In this document: positions 19,715 through 30,310 of the stretch, in pieces
How positions within the stretch are numbered: position 1 is the stretch's first letter
How the letters are laid out: the number at the start of each line of letters is the position of its first letter
DNA from: Halothiobacillus sp.
GTDB taxonomy: Bacteria; Pseudomonadota; Gammaproteobacteria; Halothiobacillales; Halothiobacillaceae
NCBI GenBank assembly: GCA_011389965.1
Contig: JAABTF010000002.1
Location: 1-55,178, forward strand
Direction: 5' to 3'
Length of the DNA: 55,178 bases
The notes under the pieces: model-generated
Told to the model about the DNA's origin: nothing
Databases searched by the model: none
Seen by the model: the letters and a program-made list of their open reading frames with translations, nothing else
Made by a program: the position numbers and the translations under genes

Positions 19715-19743
19715 ATAAAAGAACACCGGCCAGCGGCCGGTGT
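19715..19743 (-). terminator. Intrinsic terminator after ccoNOQP
   Basis: A perfect 9-bp stem ACACCGGCC/GGCCGGTGT with a 3-nt loop (19723-19743) is followed on the minus strand by TTCTTTTATGG. It lies 38 bp after the ccoP stop and separates the structural operon from ccoGHI. Confidence 0.85.
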
Positions 19744-19780
19744 CTTCAAAGCTCAGCGGCAGCGCCCGATCGCAAGGCGA

Positions 19781-20704
19781 TCAGTTCCCGCCCAACTGTC
19801 GAACGTAGATAGCCAGCATGCGAATCTGGGTCTCGCTCAGGCGATCGCCAAATCCCGGCATCTGGCGCTGGATACCATTGTTCACTACGTAATTGATCTC
19901 GTCGACCTTGCAGCCGACATCATCACCGCAGCCCGGCACGTCGGCCACGCCCCAGATGGCGTCGGTCAAGTTCGGGGCGCCCAGCGCCTCGTTGCCCTTG
20001 CCATTGGCACCGTGGCACCCAGCACAGGAGGCGAACGCCTGCTTGCCACGGCTGGCCGCCTCACCACTGACCTCGGCGTTGCCGGACAGGCTCAGCACAT
20101 ACTTGGACAAGTCGTCGATGGTATCCTCGGGCACGTTCTGCGCCGGCATCATGCCCTGAATGCCATTATGGATCTTGTTGACAATGGTTTCGTAAGAGTT
20201 GCCGTACAGCCAGGCGTTGTCTGCCAGGTTCGGATACGCGCCGACCTTACCTTGGCCGCCCGCGCCATGACAGGCTGCGCAGTAATCGCCAAAAGTGACA
20301 TGGCCCACGGACATGGCGAACTGCAGGGTGTCTGGATCCTGCTCGATTGCCTCGAAGCTCATGTCCTTGACCTTGCCAACCCACTCCTGCTGGGCCAGTG
20401 CCGACGGACTGGATTGCATGTCGCGTGTGAACAGGGCACGAGTGTTCCAGGGCTCCGAGACCGTCTTCTCTTGGCCATCCTCGCCCTCCACCGTGTACTC
20501 GACCGTGCTGATGCCCTTGGTGTAGGAATCACCATATGGCCAGGCTGGGTAAAGGATCCAGTAGACAACCGAAAAGACGATCGTGACGTAGAACGCCCAG
20601 AGCCACCAGCGCGGCAACGGGTTGTTGTATTCGCGCAGATCCCCGTCCCAGACGTGCCCGGTGGTCTCGACCTGCCCCTTCTTATTTTCCGTTTGTTGAC
20701 TCAT
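19781..20704 (-). CDS. ccoP: cbb3-type cytochrome c oxidase subunit III (CcoP, dihaem)
   Basis: CcoP passes electrons from soluble cytochromes to CcoO and CcoN. The 307-aa protein has a soluble N-terminus with the family HVWDGDLREYNNPLPRWW motif, one membrane anchor (residues about 33-55) and two haem c sites, CAACH (about 140) and CAGCH (about 227). An additional Cys pair (PGCGDDVGC) near residue 265 may form a disulfide. Its start lies inside the end of ccoQ (23-bp overlap). Confidence 0.96.
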   Translation of the reverse strand: MSQQTENKKGQVETTGHVWDGDLREYNNPLPRWWLWAFYVTIVFSVVYWILYPAWPYGDSYTKGISTVEYTVEGEDGQEKTVSEPWNTRALFTRDMQSSPSALAQQEWVGKVKDMSFEAIEQDPDTLQFAMSVGHVTFGDYCAACHGAGGQGKVGAYPNLADNAWLYGNSYETIVNKIHNGIQGMMPAQNVPEDTIDDLSKYVLSLSGNAEVSGEAASRGKQAFASCAGCHGANGKGNEALGAPNLTDAIWGVADVPGCGDDVGCKVDEINYVVNNGIQRQMPGFGDRLSETQIRMLAIYVRQLGGN

Positions 20705-20915
20705 CTTTCTTCACCTGTTGTTTCTTTTGCCGCGTGGGGTCGAGCTCGTCGTCTTCCATAAAGGGAATGTCCTTGTACGACTCCAGACGCTGTTTGCGCC
20801 GCTTGCCCGTGTAGACGTACAGGATGATTCCGACAAAGGCACTGAAGAACAGGATCAGCGCCAGCGGCTTGCTGTTCTCCATGTCGCCCAACCACGCAAA
20901 GATATCGCCGATCAA
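20682..20915 (-). CDS. ccoQ: cbb3-type cytochrome oxidase small subunit CcoQ
   Basis: CcoQ is a small single-span protein that stabilises the cbb3 complex. The 77-aa product has one membrane segment (LALILFFSAFVGIILYVYTG, residues about 18-37) followed by a basic and acidic cytoplasmic tail (KRRKQRLESYKDIPF), as expected. It lies between ccoO and ccoP and overlaps ccoP by 23 bp in another frame. Confidence 0.9.
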   Translation of the reverse strand: MIGDIFAWLGDMENSKPLALILFFSAFVGIILYVYTGKRRKQRLESYKDIPFMEDDELDPTRQKKQQVKKDESTNGK

Positions 20916-20947
20916 GAGATCACCCCGAATTGTGGCGGTTTAAACAA

Positions 20948-21682
20948 TTAACGGAACTGGTTGAAGTGGCCGTCTTCGTACTTCGAGAAGTCGACCATCG
21001 TCCCCAGCATCTGCAGGTAAGCCACAAGTGCGTCCATCTCGGTAATCCGGTCCGGATCGCCGTCCCAGTTTTCCGCCGCTGCCTGCGCCTCGAGCACTTC
21101 GACACCGTTTGAGACGTGCAACTTGTCCGCCATCTCCTGGCCAAACTGCTCGACGTTGGCTTCGTACTCCGACTGAGTGCGAGAGTAAGGAACACCGACA
21201 CGCGCTTGGGCGACCATGCGCGCCTCGATCTGGCTGTAATCCAGCTCGTCCTCGAGAAGCCAGGGATAGCCCGGCATGATCGACTCGGGCACCAGCGACT
21301 GCGGGTCGACCAAGTGCTGCGTCTGCCACTCGTTGGAGTACTTGCCACCCACGCGCGCCAGATCCGGACCGGTGCGCTTGGAGCCCCACTGGAACGGGTG
21401 GTCGTACTGCGACTCGGCCGCCAGCGAGTAGTGGCCATAGCGCAGCATTTCGTCGCGGAACGGACGGATCATCTGCGAATGGCAGGTGTAGCAGCCTTCA
21501 CGGACGTAGATGTCCCGCCCTCGCAACTCAAGCGGGGTATAGGGACGAACCCCGTCCACTTCCTCCACCGTTTCCTCGATGTGGAACAGCGGGACGATTT
21601 CGACCAGGCCGCCAATACTGATGACCATCAGCGTCAGGACGATCAGCAGGCCGGAGTTAATTTCAATGCTTTCGTGTTTCAT
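20948..21682 (-). CDS. ccoO: cbb3-type cytochrome c oxidase subunit II (CcoO, monohaem)
   Basis: CcoO is the membrane-anchored monohaem subunit. The 244-aa protein has an N-terminal anchor ([19 protein letters not shown]), the haem site [14 protein letters not shown] (Cys near residues 68 and 71) and the downstream [18 protein letters not shown] typical of CcoO, with the axial-ligand region [11 protein letters not shown]. It is 18 bp after ccoN. Confidence 0.97.
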   Translation of the reverse strand: MKHESIEINSGLLIVLTLMVISIGGLVEIVPLFHIEETVEEVDGVRPYTPLELRGRDIYVREGCYTCHSQMIRPFRDEMLRYGHYSLAAESQYDHPFQWGSKRTGPDLARVGGKYSNEWQTQHLVDPQSLVPESIMPGYPWLLEDELDYSQIEARMVAQARVGVPYSRTQSEYEANVEQFGQEMADKLHVSNGVEVLEAQAAAENWDGDPDRITEMDALVAYLQMLGTMVDFSKYEDGHFNQFR

Positions 21683-21700
21683 TCACCTAACCTCAATCCT

Positions 21701-23158
21701 TTAGCGTGCGGCGGCAGCCACGGCGTCGCGACCTTCGGTGGATGCCGACTGACGGGCACCCGAGATGGTCATGTACAGGTTGTACGACATCAGCAGCATG
21801 CCCGACAGGAAGAAGGCACCGCCGATAGCACGGACGACGTACGGGATGTGCATGAACGTCACGGTCTCGATGAAGGTATAGGCGAGGTTGCCGTACTGAT
21901 CGAAGGCCCGCAGCATCAGACCCTGGCCGATACCGGCGACCCAGAGCGCGACGATGTAGAGCACCACACCGATGGTGGCCAGCCAGAAGTGGACGAACAC
22001 CAGCTTGGTGGAGTACAGCGTCGTCCCCCAGAGCCGCGGAATCAGATGGTAGAACGAACCGATGGTGATCATGGCCACCCAGCCCAGTGCGCCGGAGTGG
22101 ACGTGACCCACGGTCCAGTCGGTGTAGTGCGACAGGGCGTTGACCGACTTCAGCGACATCATCGGGCCTTCAAAGGTCGACATGCCGTAGAAGGCCAGCG
22201 CGGTGATCAAGAACAGCATGATCGGATCCGTGCGCAGCTTCTCCCAGGCACCCGAGAGGGTCATGATGCCGTTGATCATGCCGCCCCAGGACGGCAGCAG
22301 CAGGAGAATGGAGAAGGTCGCGGCAAGGGTCGAAACCCAGTCCGGAAGCGCGGTCCAGTGCAGGTGGTGAGCACCAACCCACATATAAAGGAACGACAGC
22401 GCCCAGAAGTGGACGATCGACAGGCGGTAGGAGTAGATCGGGCGACCAGCCTGCTTGGGCACGAAGTAGTACATCATCCCCAGGAAGGCGGCAGTCAGGA
22501 AGAAGCCGACCGCGTTATGGCCGTACCACCACTGGGTCATCGCATCCTGCACCCCGGCAAACAGCGAGTAGGACTCGAGGCTGTTCCAGGCAACCGGCAC
22601 CTGCAGGTTGTTGAAGATGTGCAGCAGTGCCGTGGCCAGGATGAAGGCCATGAAGAACCAGTTGGCCACGTAGATGTGCGGCTGACTGCGCTTGACCAGG
22701 GTCATCGCGAAGACGGCGAAGTAGATCACCCAGACGACGGTGATCAGCAGGTCGATCGGCCAGACGAACTCGGCGTACTCACGGCCTTGCGTGTAACCGG
22801 CCATGTAGGTGATCACGCCCAGCACCAGCGCCAGCTGCCAACCCCAGAAGGTCAACTCAGGCAGCAGCCTACCGCCCCACAGGCGCGCCTGGCAGGTACG
22901 CTGCACGATGTAATAGGACGTCGCGAACAGCGCACTGCCACCAAAACCAAAGATCACCAGCGTCGTATGCACGGGGCGCAGACGACCGAAGGTGATCTCG
23001 GCGATGTTGAAATTCAAAAACGGCCATGCCAGCTCACTGGCAATATAGACACCGGCAAGCATCCCCAACACGCCCCAAATCATGGCCATGATGGCGAACT
23101 TCTTGACGATGCCGTAATTGTACTGCTCGGTCGCTACCGGCACTGCATTGGTGGACAT
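21701..23158 (-). CDS. ccoN: cbb3-type cytochrome c oxidase subunit I (CcoN)
   Basis: CcoN is the catalytic haem-copper subunit that reduces oxygen with high affinity. The 485-aa membrane protein has conserved His motifs [14 protein letters not shown] (about residue 63), [11 protein letters not shown] and [13 protein letters not shown], and [14 protein letters not shown] (haem ligands). GGAGG sits before the ATG at 23158. It is the first gene of ccoNOQP. The 272-bp upstream region has a weak -10-like TATCAT but no recognisable FNR box. Confidence 0.98.
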   Translation of the reverse strand: MSTNAVPVATEQYNYGIVKKFAIMAMIWGVLGMLAGVYIASELAWPFLNFNIAEITFGRLRPVHTTLVIFGFGGSALFATSYYIVQRTCQARLWGGRLLPELTFWGWQLALVLGVITYMAGYTQGREYAEFVWPIDLLITVVWVIYFAVFAMTLVKRSQPHIYVANWFFMAFILATALLHIFNNLQVPVAWNSLESYSLFAGVQDAMTQWWYGHNAVGFFLTAAFLGMMYYFVPKQAGRPIYSYRLSIVHFWALSFLYMWVGAHHLHWTALPDWVSTLAATFSILLLLPSWGGMINGIMTLSGAWEKLRTDPIMLFLITALAFYGMSTFEGPMMSLKSVNALSHYTDWTVGHVHSGALGWVAMITIGSFYHLIPRLWGTTLYSTKLVFVHFWLATIGVVLYIVALWVAGIGQGLMLRAFDQYGNLAYTFIETVTFMHIPYVVRAIGGAFFLSGMLLMSYNLYMTISGARQSASTEGRDAVAAAAR

Positions 23159-23430
23159 CGTGACCCCTCCAGACTTTTAGGTTCATCCCGGCCAGCTCGG
23201 CCAGACCCTTTTTTCTTCAGCGCGCAATGATAATCGAATCGCCCCCGGACAAAAACCTATGAATTTGGTTGCCTACTCGCGCCAGGACGCGCCGGGACAC
23301 CGACTATCAACCAGTTACCTCCGCAAAGGAAACCTTACGCAAGGAAAGACAATTGTTTGCGCCGAGCCGCGACTGTTGCGCGCCCGCCACAACCAGGTGC
23401 AAGTCATGGCACCGCTCGGAATGTTGCCCT

Positions 23431-24282
23431 TTAGTCGCCAGCCACCTGGCCATGCAGCATCTCCTCGCGCAGCGGGGATACACCTGCCCCCCAAGCCAGA
23501 CCATAGACGATCTCGTAGGTCAGCGGGATCTGGCCGTCCACCGCCTGGGCGGCCAGCGCCCCCTTGAAGCGCCGCCATGCCGCCGGCCCCGTCATGCCGG
23601 AAGAGCGCCCCTCCTGAGCATTGCCGACCCCGACCCCACGCAGATCGGCCAGCAAGGCATCCACACTCGGGTAGGTCACGGTCACCGTCTCGCGATCCAT
23701 CACGGGGTCGGCCAGCATGGCGCGTACCAGTGCATCACCGAGATCGTGCATGTCCATGAAGTGATGCACGTGGGGGGTCTGATCGATCGCCGCCCAGGCA
23801 CGGCGTATTTCCTGAAGGCTGTCCGGCCCCAGCGTGGCGAAGGAAAACGGCGACCCTGACGAGAGCACCCGCGCCACTTCGGCAAACAACAAATCGGGCC
23901 GATCACTCCACTGCACCGCGAAATTGGAAACCACTGCATCCATCGTGCCGCCGACAAGTGGCAAGGCATGCATGTCCGCGGCCACGCCCATCCGCTGTCG
24001 CGACCACCAGCGCGTCCGAGGGAGCTGGCGGAGCATGTTTTCCGCCAGATCGAGGCCCACCACCTGCGATTGCGGATAGCGGGCGCGCATCGCGCGCACC
24101 ATCTGCCCGGTCCCCGCGCCGAGATCGAGAATGCGGGACGGCTCGAGCTTCAACCAGCCAAAGCGCTGCTCCAGCCGGCGGCCAATCTCGCGCTGCACGG
24201 CGGCATAACGGTCATAGTCGGCAGCGGCCCGGTTGAAGCGGGCGCGCACACGGCGCAAGTCGAAAGAAGGCAGGGAAGACAT
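23431..24282 (-). CDS. bioC: Malonyl-[acyl-carrier protein] O-methyltransferase BioC
   Basis: BioC methylates malonyl-ACP to start pimeloyl synthesis for biotin. The 283-aa protein has the N-terminal VRARFNRAAADYDRYA helix typical of BioC, the SAM motif LDLGAGTGQMVRAM (residues about 52-65), GLDLAENML, and FATLGPDSLQEIRRAW near residue 150, a BioC signature. The BioH-like hydrolase lies 91 bp upstream on the same strand. No other bio genes are present. Confidence 0.88.
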   Translation of the reverse strand: MSSLPSFDLRRVRARFNRAAADYDRYAAVQREIGRRLEQRFGWLKLEPSRILDLGAGTGQMVRAMRARYPQSQVVGLDLAENMLRQLPRTRWWSRQRMGVAADMHALPLVGGTMDAVVSNFAVQWSDRPDLLFAEVARVLSSGSPFSFATLGPDSLQEIRRAWAAIDQTPHVHHFMDMHDLGDALVRAMLADPVMDRETVTVTYPSVDALLADLRGVGVGNAQEGRSSGMTGPAAWRRFKGALAAQAVDGQIPLTYEIVYGLAWGAGVSPLREEMLHGQVAGD

Positions 24283-24373
24283 GTCGTACGATTAAGGACT
24301 CATTTAATAGGAATGCATGTGCCACACCAGACCGGCCGACCGAGGGCTCAAGATGGGCCTGGGTGATGGGATT

Positions 24374-25042
24374 TCAGGCAAGCCGGCCGGCCAGTTCCGA
24401 CCAACACTCGAAAATCGCCGCATGCCCCGGCCGGGACAACCGCCTGACAGTCACGGCGGGCGAAAGGGAAAGCGAGTCGACCCACACGAGCGGGATCAAT
24501 GGATCATCGGCGGCGAGCCAGACCTCGATCGGAGTCGATGCCCCCCCCAGCAGGGCACGCGCATCAATACGCGCCAGCCAGTCCAGCCCGGCGACGTCCG
24601 CGCTGTTCTCCACGGGAAATGCGTCAACGTCGCCAAGCGAAAAGCGGTGACGAAACCCCTGGGCCGCGACCCGGGGATCTCGCCGAGCCGCCTGCCTCAA
24701 GGCACGCCACTCGGCGCGCGACACCCCGGGCCAGCCCTCTTCGGCCAGAAACCGGGGTGTGGCACTCACCAGGATCAGCCGTTGGGGACGAATCCGGCCG
24801 CGCGCCAGGGCCTCGAGCAACAACCCGCCCCCCAGCGACCACCCCAGCCAGACATCGGGACCCGCATCCTCCGCCCCGCAGGGGGCCAACCACTCCCGGG
24901 CAAACGAATGCCAGTCGTATACGTCGAAAGACACCCCGGGCCGGCTCTCCAACAAGGGGGTGAACATGTCGGCCGAAAAGGACCAGCCGCCCACCAACCC
25001 GATGCGGGGAGCCCGGCGTTGATCGTCAGCATCCTCCGTCAT
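24374..25042 (-). CDS. BioH-like alpha/beta hydrolase, probable pimeloyl-ACP methyl ester esterase
   Basis: This 222-aa alpha/beta-fold hydrolase has the oxyanion and nucleophile motifs GGWSFSADMF and GWSLGGGLL (catalytic Ser), a late acidic residue in LAADDPLIP and the catalytic His in RPGHAAIFE. It lies just upstream of bioC on the same strand, which favours a role in cleaving the methyl ester after pimeloyl-ACP synthesis. The ATG at 25042 has AGGAG 8-12 nt upstream; a TTG-type extension is less likely. BioH and other hydrolases share these motifs, so the role rests on context. Confidence 0.75.
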   Translation of the reverse strand: MTEDADDQRRAPRIGLVGGWSFSADMFTPLLESRPGVSFDVYDWHSFAREWLAPCGAEDAGPDVWLGWSLGGGLLLEALARGRIRPQRLILVSATPRFLAEEGWPGVSRAEWRALRQAARRDPRVAAQGFRHRFSLGDVDAFPVENSADVAGLDWLARIDARALLGGASTPIEVWLAADDPLIPLVWVDSLSLSPAVTVRRLSRPGHAAIFECWSELAGRLA

Positions 25043-25055
25043 GACGCGGCTCCTG

Positions 25056-25089
25056 TCATGTCCGAGCGCCATTCATGTCCGAGCGCCAT
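25056..25089. repeat. Two exact 17-bp tandem repeats in the bioH-like/plsY divergent region
   Basis: TCATGTCCGAGCGCCAT occurs twice in a row at 25056-25072 and 25073-25089. The copies are identical and lie in the 103-bp region between the divergent bioH-like gene and plsY. They could be a recent slippage duplication or an operator pair. Confidence 0.85.
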
Positions 25090-25145
25090 GTCTGACGAAC
25101 ACGGCGAAGCCGTCGAGTTTGCCGCCAGCGGCTGGCAACGGGATA

Positions 25146-25811
25146 ATGGCCGGCAAATTCAAACCCCGGGATCAACACTTGACTGCCCTCGACTGGCCCT
25201 TGCTACTCATCGTTGCCGTCGCCGCCTACCTGGTCGGCTCGCTTTCCACCGGCGTGATCACCGCCCGCTTGCTGGGACTGCCCGACCCTCGATCGGCAGG
25301 CTCCGGCAACCCCGGGGCGACGAACGTGCTGCGACTGGGGGGCAAGAAGGCGGCCATTGTCACGTTAGTGGGCGATCTGCTCAAGGGGTTGCTGCCCGTG
25401 CTGGTCGCTTACATGGCAGTGGATACCCCCATGCAGCTGGCCGCGATGGGCACCGCAGGCCTGTTCGCCTTCCTCGGCCACTTGTACCCGGTTTTTTTCG
25501 GCTTCAAGGGCGGCAAGGGAGTGGCCACCGCCGCCGGCGCCATCCTGGGAATGGCACCACTTATCGGGCTGATAGCCATCGTGGGCTGGGCGAGCACCGC
25601 GGCCGCCACACGTTATTCATCGCTCTCGGCGCTTTTCGCCGCCGTGGTTGCCGCGACGCTGGCGACATTCCTGTCACCGCCACCCATCGCGTTGGCCATA
25701 TCGGTGATGGCCTTGCTACTGATCATTCGCCACCACGGCAACATTCGGCGACTGGCACGCGGCGAGGAGCCGCGCATCGGGGCCAAGAGCAAGCAAGCGG
25801 ACGACGAATAA
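25146..25811 (+). CDS. plsY: Acyl-phosphate:glycerol-3-phosphate acyltransferase PlsY
   Basis: PlsY makes lysophosphatidic acid, the first step of phospholipid synthesis, in the inner membrane. Motifs are clear: LVGSLSTGVITARLLGLPDP, then SAGSGNPGATNVLRLGGKKAA, GHLYPVFFGFKGGKGVAT and RHHGNIRRL. The ATG at 25146 gives 221 aa but has only a close-set GGGAT before it. A TTG at 25179 (reading MTALDWP) would fit family length better. It runs divergently from the bioH-like gene and is convergent with tsaD. Confidence 0.93.
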   Translation: MAGKFKPRDQHLTALDWPLLLIVAVAAYLVGSLSTGVITARLLGLPDPRSAGSGNPGATNVLRLGGKKAAIVTLVGDLLKGLLPVLVAYMAVDTPMQLAAMGTAGLFAFLGHLYPVFFGFKGGKGVATAAGAILGMAPLIGLIAIVGWASTAAATRYSSLSALFAAVVAATLATFLSPPPIALAISVMALLLIIRHHGNIRRLARGEEPRIGAKSKQADDE

Positions 25812-25827
25812 CCGAAAAGCCGCCTCG

Positions 25828-26847
25828 TCAGGCCACCGCGCCGGGCGGTCGCAAGGCACTCAGCGGCCAGCGGGCACGCACGGAGAACCCTGCGGCGGAA
25901 TCGCATTCCCCCGCCCGCAGCCGGAGAAAACCCGCCAATGCAATCATGGCGGCGTTATCGGTGCACAACTCCACTTCGGGAAAGTGGACCGTCCCACCCC
26001 GCTCGAGCATGAGTGCGCCCAGCCGCGCGCGCAAGGGACGATTGGCCGCCACCCCGCCGGCCACGACCAGGCGCTCGAGGCCCGTCTGATCCAGCGCCCG
26101 TCCGAGTTTGATCACCAGCGTGTCGATAACGGTCTTCTCGAAGGAAGCGGCCACGTCCGCATGCGGCGCCCCGGACGCGACCGCGTTGGCCACGGCGGTT
26201 TTGAGCCCACTGAAACTCAGGTCCAACCCCGGCCGGTTGATCATGGGGCGGGTAAACCGTATCGCCTCAGCATCGCCCTGCTCGGCTAATCCCGACAACG
26301 CCGCGCCGCCGGGGTATCCGAGCCCCATCAGCTTGGCTGACTTGTCGAAGGCCTCGCCAATGGCATCATCGATACTCTCGCCCAGCAGGCGGTAGCGACC
26401 GACTCCCAACACCTCGATCAACTGGCTGTGCCCCCCGGAAACCAGCAGGGCAAGAAATGGAAAAGCGGGCGGGTCATCCCCCAGCAACGGCGCAAGGATA
26501 TGCCCTTCCAGGTGATTGACCCCCAGTGCCGGCACCCCGCGGGATGCGGCAATCCCCTTGGCGAACGCCGCCCCCGTCATCAGGGCGCCGGCCAGGCCAG
26601 GCCCGGAGGTATAAGCCACCGCATCCACGGCCTCGAAGCCCAATCCCGCATCCATCATGGTCTGGCGAGCCAGCCACGGCAGACGCCGCATGTGATCCCG
26701 TGCGGCCAGCTCCGGCACCACGCCGCCGTAGGCCGCGTGCACTTCGGTCTGCGAGTGCACCCGATGAGCGAGCAACTCGCCTTTCGGCCCGTCATAAACG
26801 GCAACCGCCGTTTCGTCGCAAGAACTCTCGACCGCCAGAACACGCAC
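25828..26847 (-). CDS. tsaD: tRNA N6-adenosine threonylcarbamoyltransferase TsaD
   Basis: TsaD transfers the threonylcarbamoyl group to A37 of ANN-decoding tRNAs. The 339-aa protein starts with GTG ([17 protein letters not shown]) and has the metal site [11 protein letters not shown] (two His), [10 protein letters not shown] and [13 protein letters not shown]. It is divergent from rpsU, the arrangement found at the rpsU-dnaG-rpoD locus in other Gammaproteobacteria. Confidence 0.97.
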   Translation of the reverse strand: MRVLAVESSCDETAVAVYDGPKGELLAHRVHSQTEVHAAYGGVVPELAARDHMRRLPWLARQTMMDAGLGFEAVDAVAYTSGPGLAGALMTGAAFAKGIAASRGVPALGVNHLEGHILAPLLGDDPPAFPFLALLVSGGHSQLIEVLGVGRYRLLGESIDDAIGEAFDKSAKLMGLGYPGGAALSGLAEQGDAEAIRFTRPMINRPGLDLSFSGLKTAVANAVASGAPHADVAASFEKTVIDTLVIKLGRALDQTGLERLVVAGGVAANRPLRARLGALMLERGGTVHFPEVELCTDNAAMIALAGFLRLRAGECDSAAGFSVRARWPLSALRPPGAVA

Positions 26848-26897
26848 TCAACTTCACCTCAGGTTGTCGTCCCATGTCGCGCAGGCATGCATCGCTC

Positions 26898-26925
26898 TTG
26901 CACACCGCGGGGAACGCTTTATACT
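26898..26925 (+). promoter_or_regulatory. Putative sigma-70 promoter of rpsU
   Basis: TTGCAC (26898-26903) and TATACT (26920-26925) are separated by 16 bp, close to consensus. The start of transcription would be near 26932, giving a leader of about 70 nt. This is among the best promoters in the window. Confidence 0.7.
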
Positions 26926-27002
26926 ACAACACCTTTTATTTTGGCCCCTTCACCGGGTCCAAGCGAAAACCTTTCACATTTATATCGAGGTGTAACGCAT
27001 TC

Positions 27003-27218
27003 ATGCCTTCTGTACGTGTTCGTGAAAATGAGCCTTTCGAGGTTGCAGTTCGTCGTTTCAAGCGCTCCTGCGAGAAAGCCGGCATCATCAGCGAGATGCG
27101 CGAGCGTGAGTACTACGAGAAGCCGACGGCCGCTCGCAAGCGCAAGGCTGCTGCCGCGGTCAAGCGCAATCAGAAGCGCCTCTCCAAGGAGCAAGCGCGT
27201 CGCGTTCGGCTCTTCTGA
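27003..27218 (+). CDS. rpsU: Small ribosomal subunit protein bS21
   Basis: The 71-aa basic protein reads [19 protein letters not shown] and continues through [19 protein letters not shown] to a [10 protein letters not shown] end, the standard length and pattern of bS21. It functions in the 30S subunit during initiation. The true start is the ATG at 27003; the longer open frame upstream is not coding. It leads a short unit with yqeY, but dnaG and rpoD, which often follow, are about 19 kb away. Confidence 0.97.
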   Translation: MPSVRVRENEPFEVAVRRFKRSCEKAGIISEMREREYYEKPTAARKRKAAAAVKRNQKRLSKEQARRVRLF

Positions 27219-27239
27219 TCGGCTGGTAGCGAAACACGC

Positions 27240-27689
27240 ATGAGCACGATCAAGGCGCAACTGACCGCCGACATGAAAACGGCCATGAAAAGCGGCGACA
27301 AGCCGCGTTTGGCCACGATCCGCATGCTGCTCGCCGCGATCAAGCAAAGGGAAGTCGATGAGCGCCGCGAGCTCAGCGACGACGAGGCCATGGCCATACT
27401 GACCAAACAGGCCAAGCAGCGACGAGAGTCGATCGCCCAGTACGAATCTGCTGGGCGTGACGACTTGAAGGCCGTCGAGGAGGCCGACCTCGAAATCATC
27501 GAGACCTACCTGCCACAGCCGCTTTCCCCCGAGGAAGTCCAGGCGGCGGTGGACGAGATCATCGAGTCGGAGCAGGCGACCGATCTCAGCCAGATGGGCG
27601 CCGTGATGAAGGTAGCCCGTGAACGGCTGAACGGTCGCGCCGACATGGCCGCGGTCAGTCAGGCCGTACGCCAGCGCCTCTCTGCCTGA
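27240..27689 (+). CDS. GatB/YqeY domain protein
   Basis: The 149-aa protein belongs to the YqeY family, related to the tail domain of GatB. It reads MSTIKAQLTADMKTAMKSGD, has KQREVDERRELSDDEAM in the middle, IETYLPQPLSPEEVQAAVDE near residue 90, and ends in GRADMAAVSQAVRQRLSA. The family may interact with tRNA; the exact role is unknown. It starts 21 bp after rpsU, the usual position in rpsU-yqeY-dnaG-rpoD loci. Confidence 0.93.
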   Translation: MSTIKAQLTADMKTAMKSGDKPRLATIRMLLAAIKQREVDERRELSDDEAMAILTKQAKQRRESIAQYESAGRDDLKAVEEADLEIIETYLPQPLSPEEVQAAVDEIIESEQATDLSQMGAVMKVARERLNGRADMAAVSQAVRQRLSA

Positions 27690-27693
27690 ACCA

Positions 27694-27739
27694 CGGGGAG
27701 CGCCCGGGCGCGATCTGGCCCGAAAGGGCGCTCGCCCCG
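27694..27739 (+). other. Long GC-rich hairpin between yqeY and gltD
   Basis: GAGCGCCC (27698-27705) pairs with GGGCGCTC (27726-27733), and flanking GGGG/CCCC bases extend the stem with a small bulge. No U-run follows, so it is not a classic terminator, but it could weaken read-through. It marks the junction where dnaG would be expected. Confidence 0.5.
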
Positions 27740-27752
27740 GGCTCCGCATTGA

Positions 27753-29189
<1,437 letters not shown>

Positions 29190-29194
29190 GCCTC

Positions 29195-30256
29195 ATGACC
29201 TCCCCGCTGAAGAACGACCGCCTGCTGCGCGCACTGGCCCGCCAACCGGTGGATCGCACCCCGATCTGGATAATGCGGCAGGCCGGGCGCTACCTCCCAG
29301 AATACAAGGCCACGCGCCAGCGGGCCGGCAGCTTCATGGATCTGTGCCGATCGGCCGAACTGGCTTGCGAAGTCACGCTCCAGCCACTGGAACGCTATGA
29401 CCTGGATGCGGCGATTCTGTTTTCCGACATCCTGACCATCCCCGATGCCATGGGTCTGGGTCTGAAGTTCGTTGCCGGCGAAGGCCCCGTCTTCGAAAAT
29501 CCGGTGCGCAGTGCCGCCGACATCCAACGGATAAAACAGCCGGACATGGGCAGCGATCTCGGCTACGTCATGAATGCCGTATCCACGATCCGCGAGGCGC
29601 TCGACGGCGGCGTACCGCTGATTGGCTTCACCGGCAGTCCGTGGACACTGGCGACCTACATGGTTGAAGGGGGCGGCACCAAGGATTTCGCCAAGGTCAA
29701 GGGCCTGGTCTACAGCGATCCCAAGGCGGCCCACCTGCTGCTGGACAAGCTGGCCGACTCGGTGACGGATTACCTCAACGCCCAGATCGAATCCGGCGCC
29801 CAGGCACTGATGGTGTTCGACACCTGGGGCGGCGTGCTCGCCCCGCACGACTACCGTGAATTCTCGTTGCAGTACATGCAGCGTATCGTCGATGGGCTGC
29901 ACCGCGAGCGTCCGGACGGCACCTATGTGCCGGTGACGCTATTCACCAAGGGCGGCGGTCAGTGGGCCTCCTGGATTGCCGATACCGGCGCCGACGGCAT
30001 CGGCCTGGACTGGACAGTCACTCTGGACAGCATCCGCGAGCAAGTGGGCGACCGTGTTGCACTGCAGGGCAACCTTGACCCCAGCGTGCTTTACGCGCCC
30101 GATGAGGTGATCGAGCGCGAAGTGGCCCGGATTCTGGGCGAGTTTGGCCCCCACCCCGGTCACGTGTTCAACCTGGGGCACGGCATTCACCAATACGTGA
30201 ATCCGGACAAGGTCAAGGTGCTGGTCGACGCCGTGCACCGGCTCAGCGCCCGCTAA
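29195..30256 (+). CDS. hemE: Uroporphyrinogen decarboxylase
   Basis: HemE removes four carboxyl groups from uroporphyrinogen III to give coproporphyrinogen III in haem synthesis. The 353-aa protein has [17 protein letters not shown] (residues about 21-37), [28 protein letters not shown] and [11 protein letters not shown] near the C-terminus, all diagnostic. It follows gltD by 5 bp, the gltD-hemE order known from Pseudomonas. Confidence 0.98.
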   Translation: MTSPLKNDRLLRALARQPVDRTPIWIMRQAGRYLPEYKATRQRAGSFMDLCRSAELACEVTLQPLERYDLDAAILFSDILTIPDAMGLGLKFVAGEGPVFENPVRSAADIQRIKQPDMGSDLGYVMNAVSTIREALDGGVPLIGFTGSPWTLATYMVEGGGTKDFAKVKGLVYSDPKAAHLLLDKLADSVTDYLNAQIESGAQALMVFDTWGGVLAPHDYREFSLQYMQRIVDGLHRERPDGTYVPVTLFTKGGGQWASWIADTGADGIGLDWTVTLDSIREQVGDRVALQGNLDPSVLYAPDEVIEREVARILGEFGPHPGHVFNLGHGIHQYVNPDKVKVLVDAVHRLSAR

Positions 30257-30310
30257 ACCACCTGCCCCCAAGACCAGCCGGCGAAGCGACAAGGCTCCGG
30301 GGCATCGGCC

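Noticed and set aside
21116-23230. 704-codon plus-strand open frame opposite ccoO and ccoN
   Set aside because: It mirrors the conserved ccoN/ccoO genes on the other strand, is rich in His, Gln and Arg as antisense frames of GC-rich genes are, and has no family resemblance.
23159-23430. FNR/ANR operator upstream of ccoN
   Set aside because: I looked for TTGAT-N4-ATCAA and one-mismatch forms on both strands. GATTATCATT and ACAATTGT-like stretches do not fit.
24317-26089. 590-codon plus-strand open frame across the bioH-like gene, plsY and tsaD
   Set aside because: It overlaps plsY in another frame and the other two genes antisense. The part near 25088 (MSDEHGEAVEF) looks gene-like for about 20 codons only.
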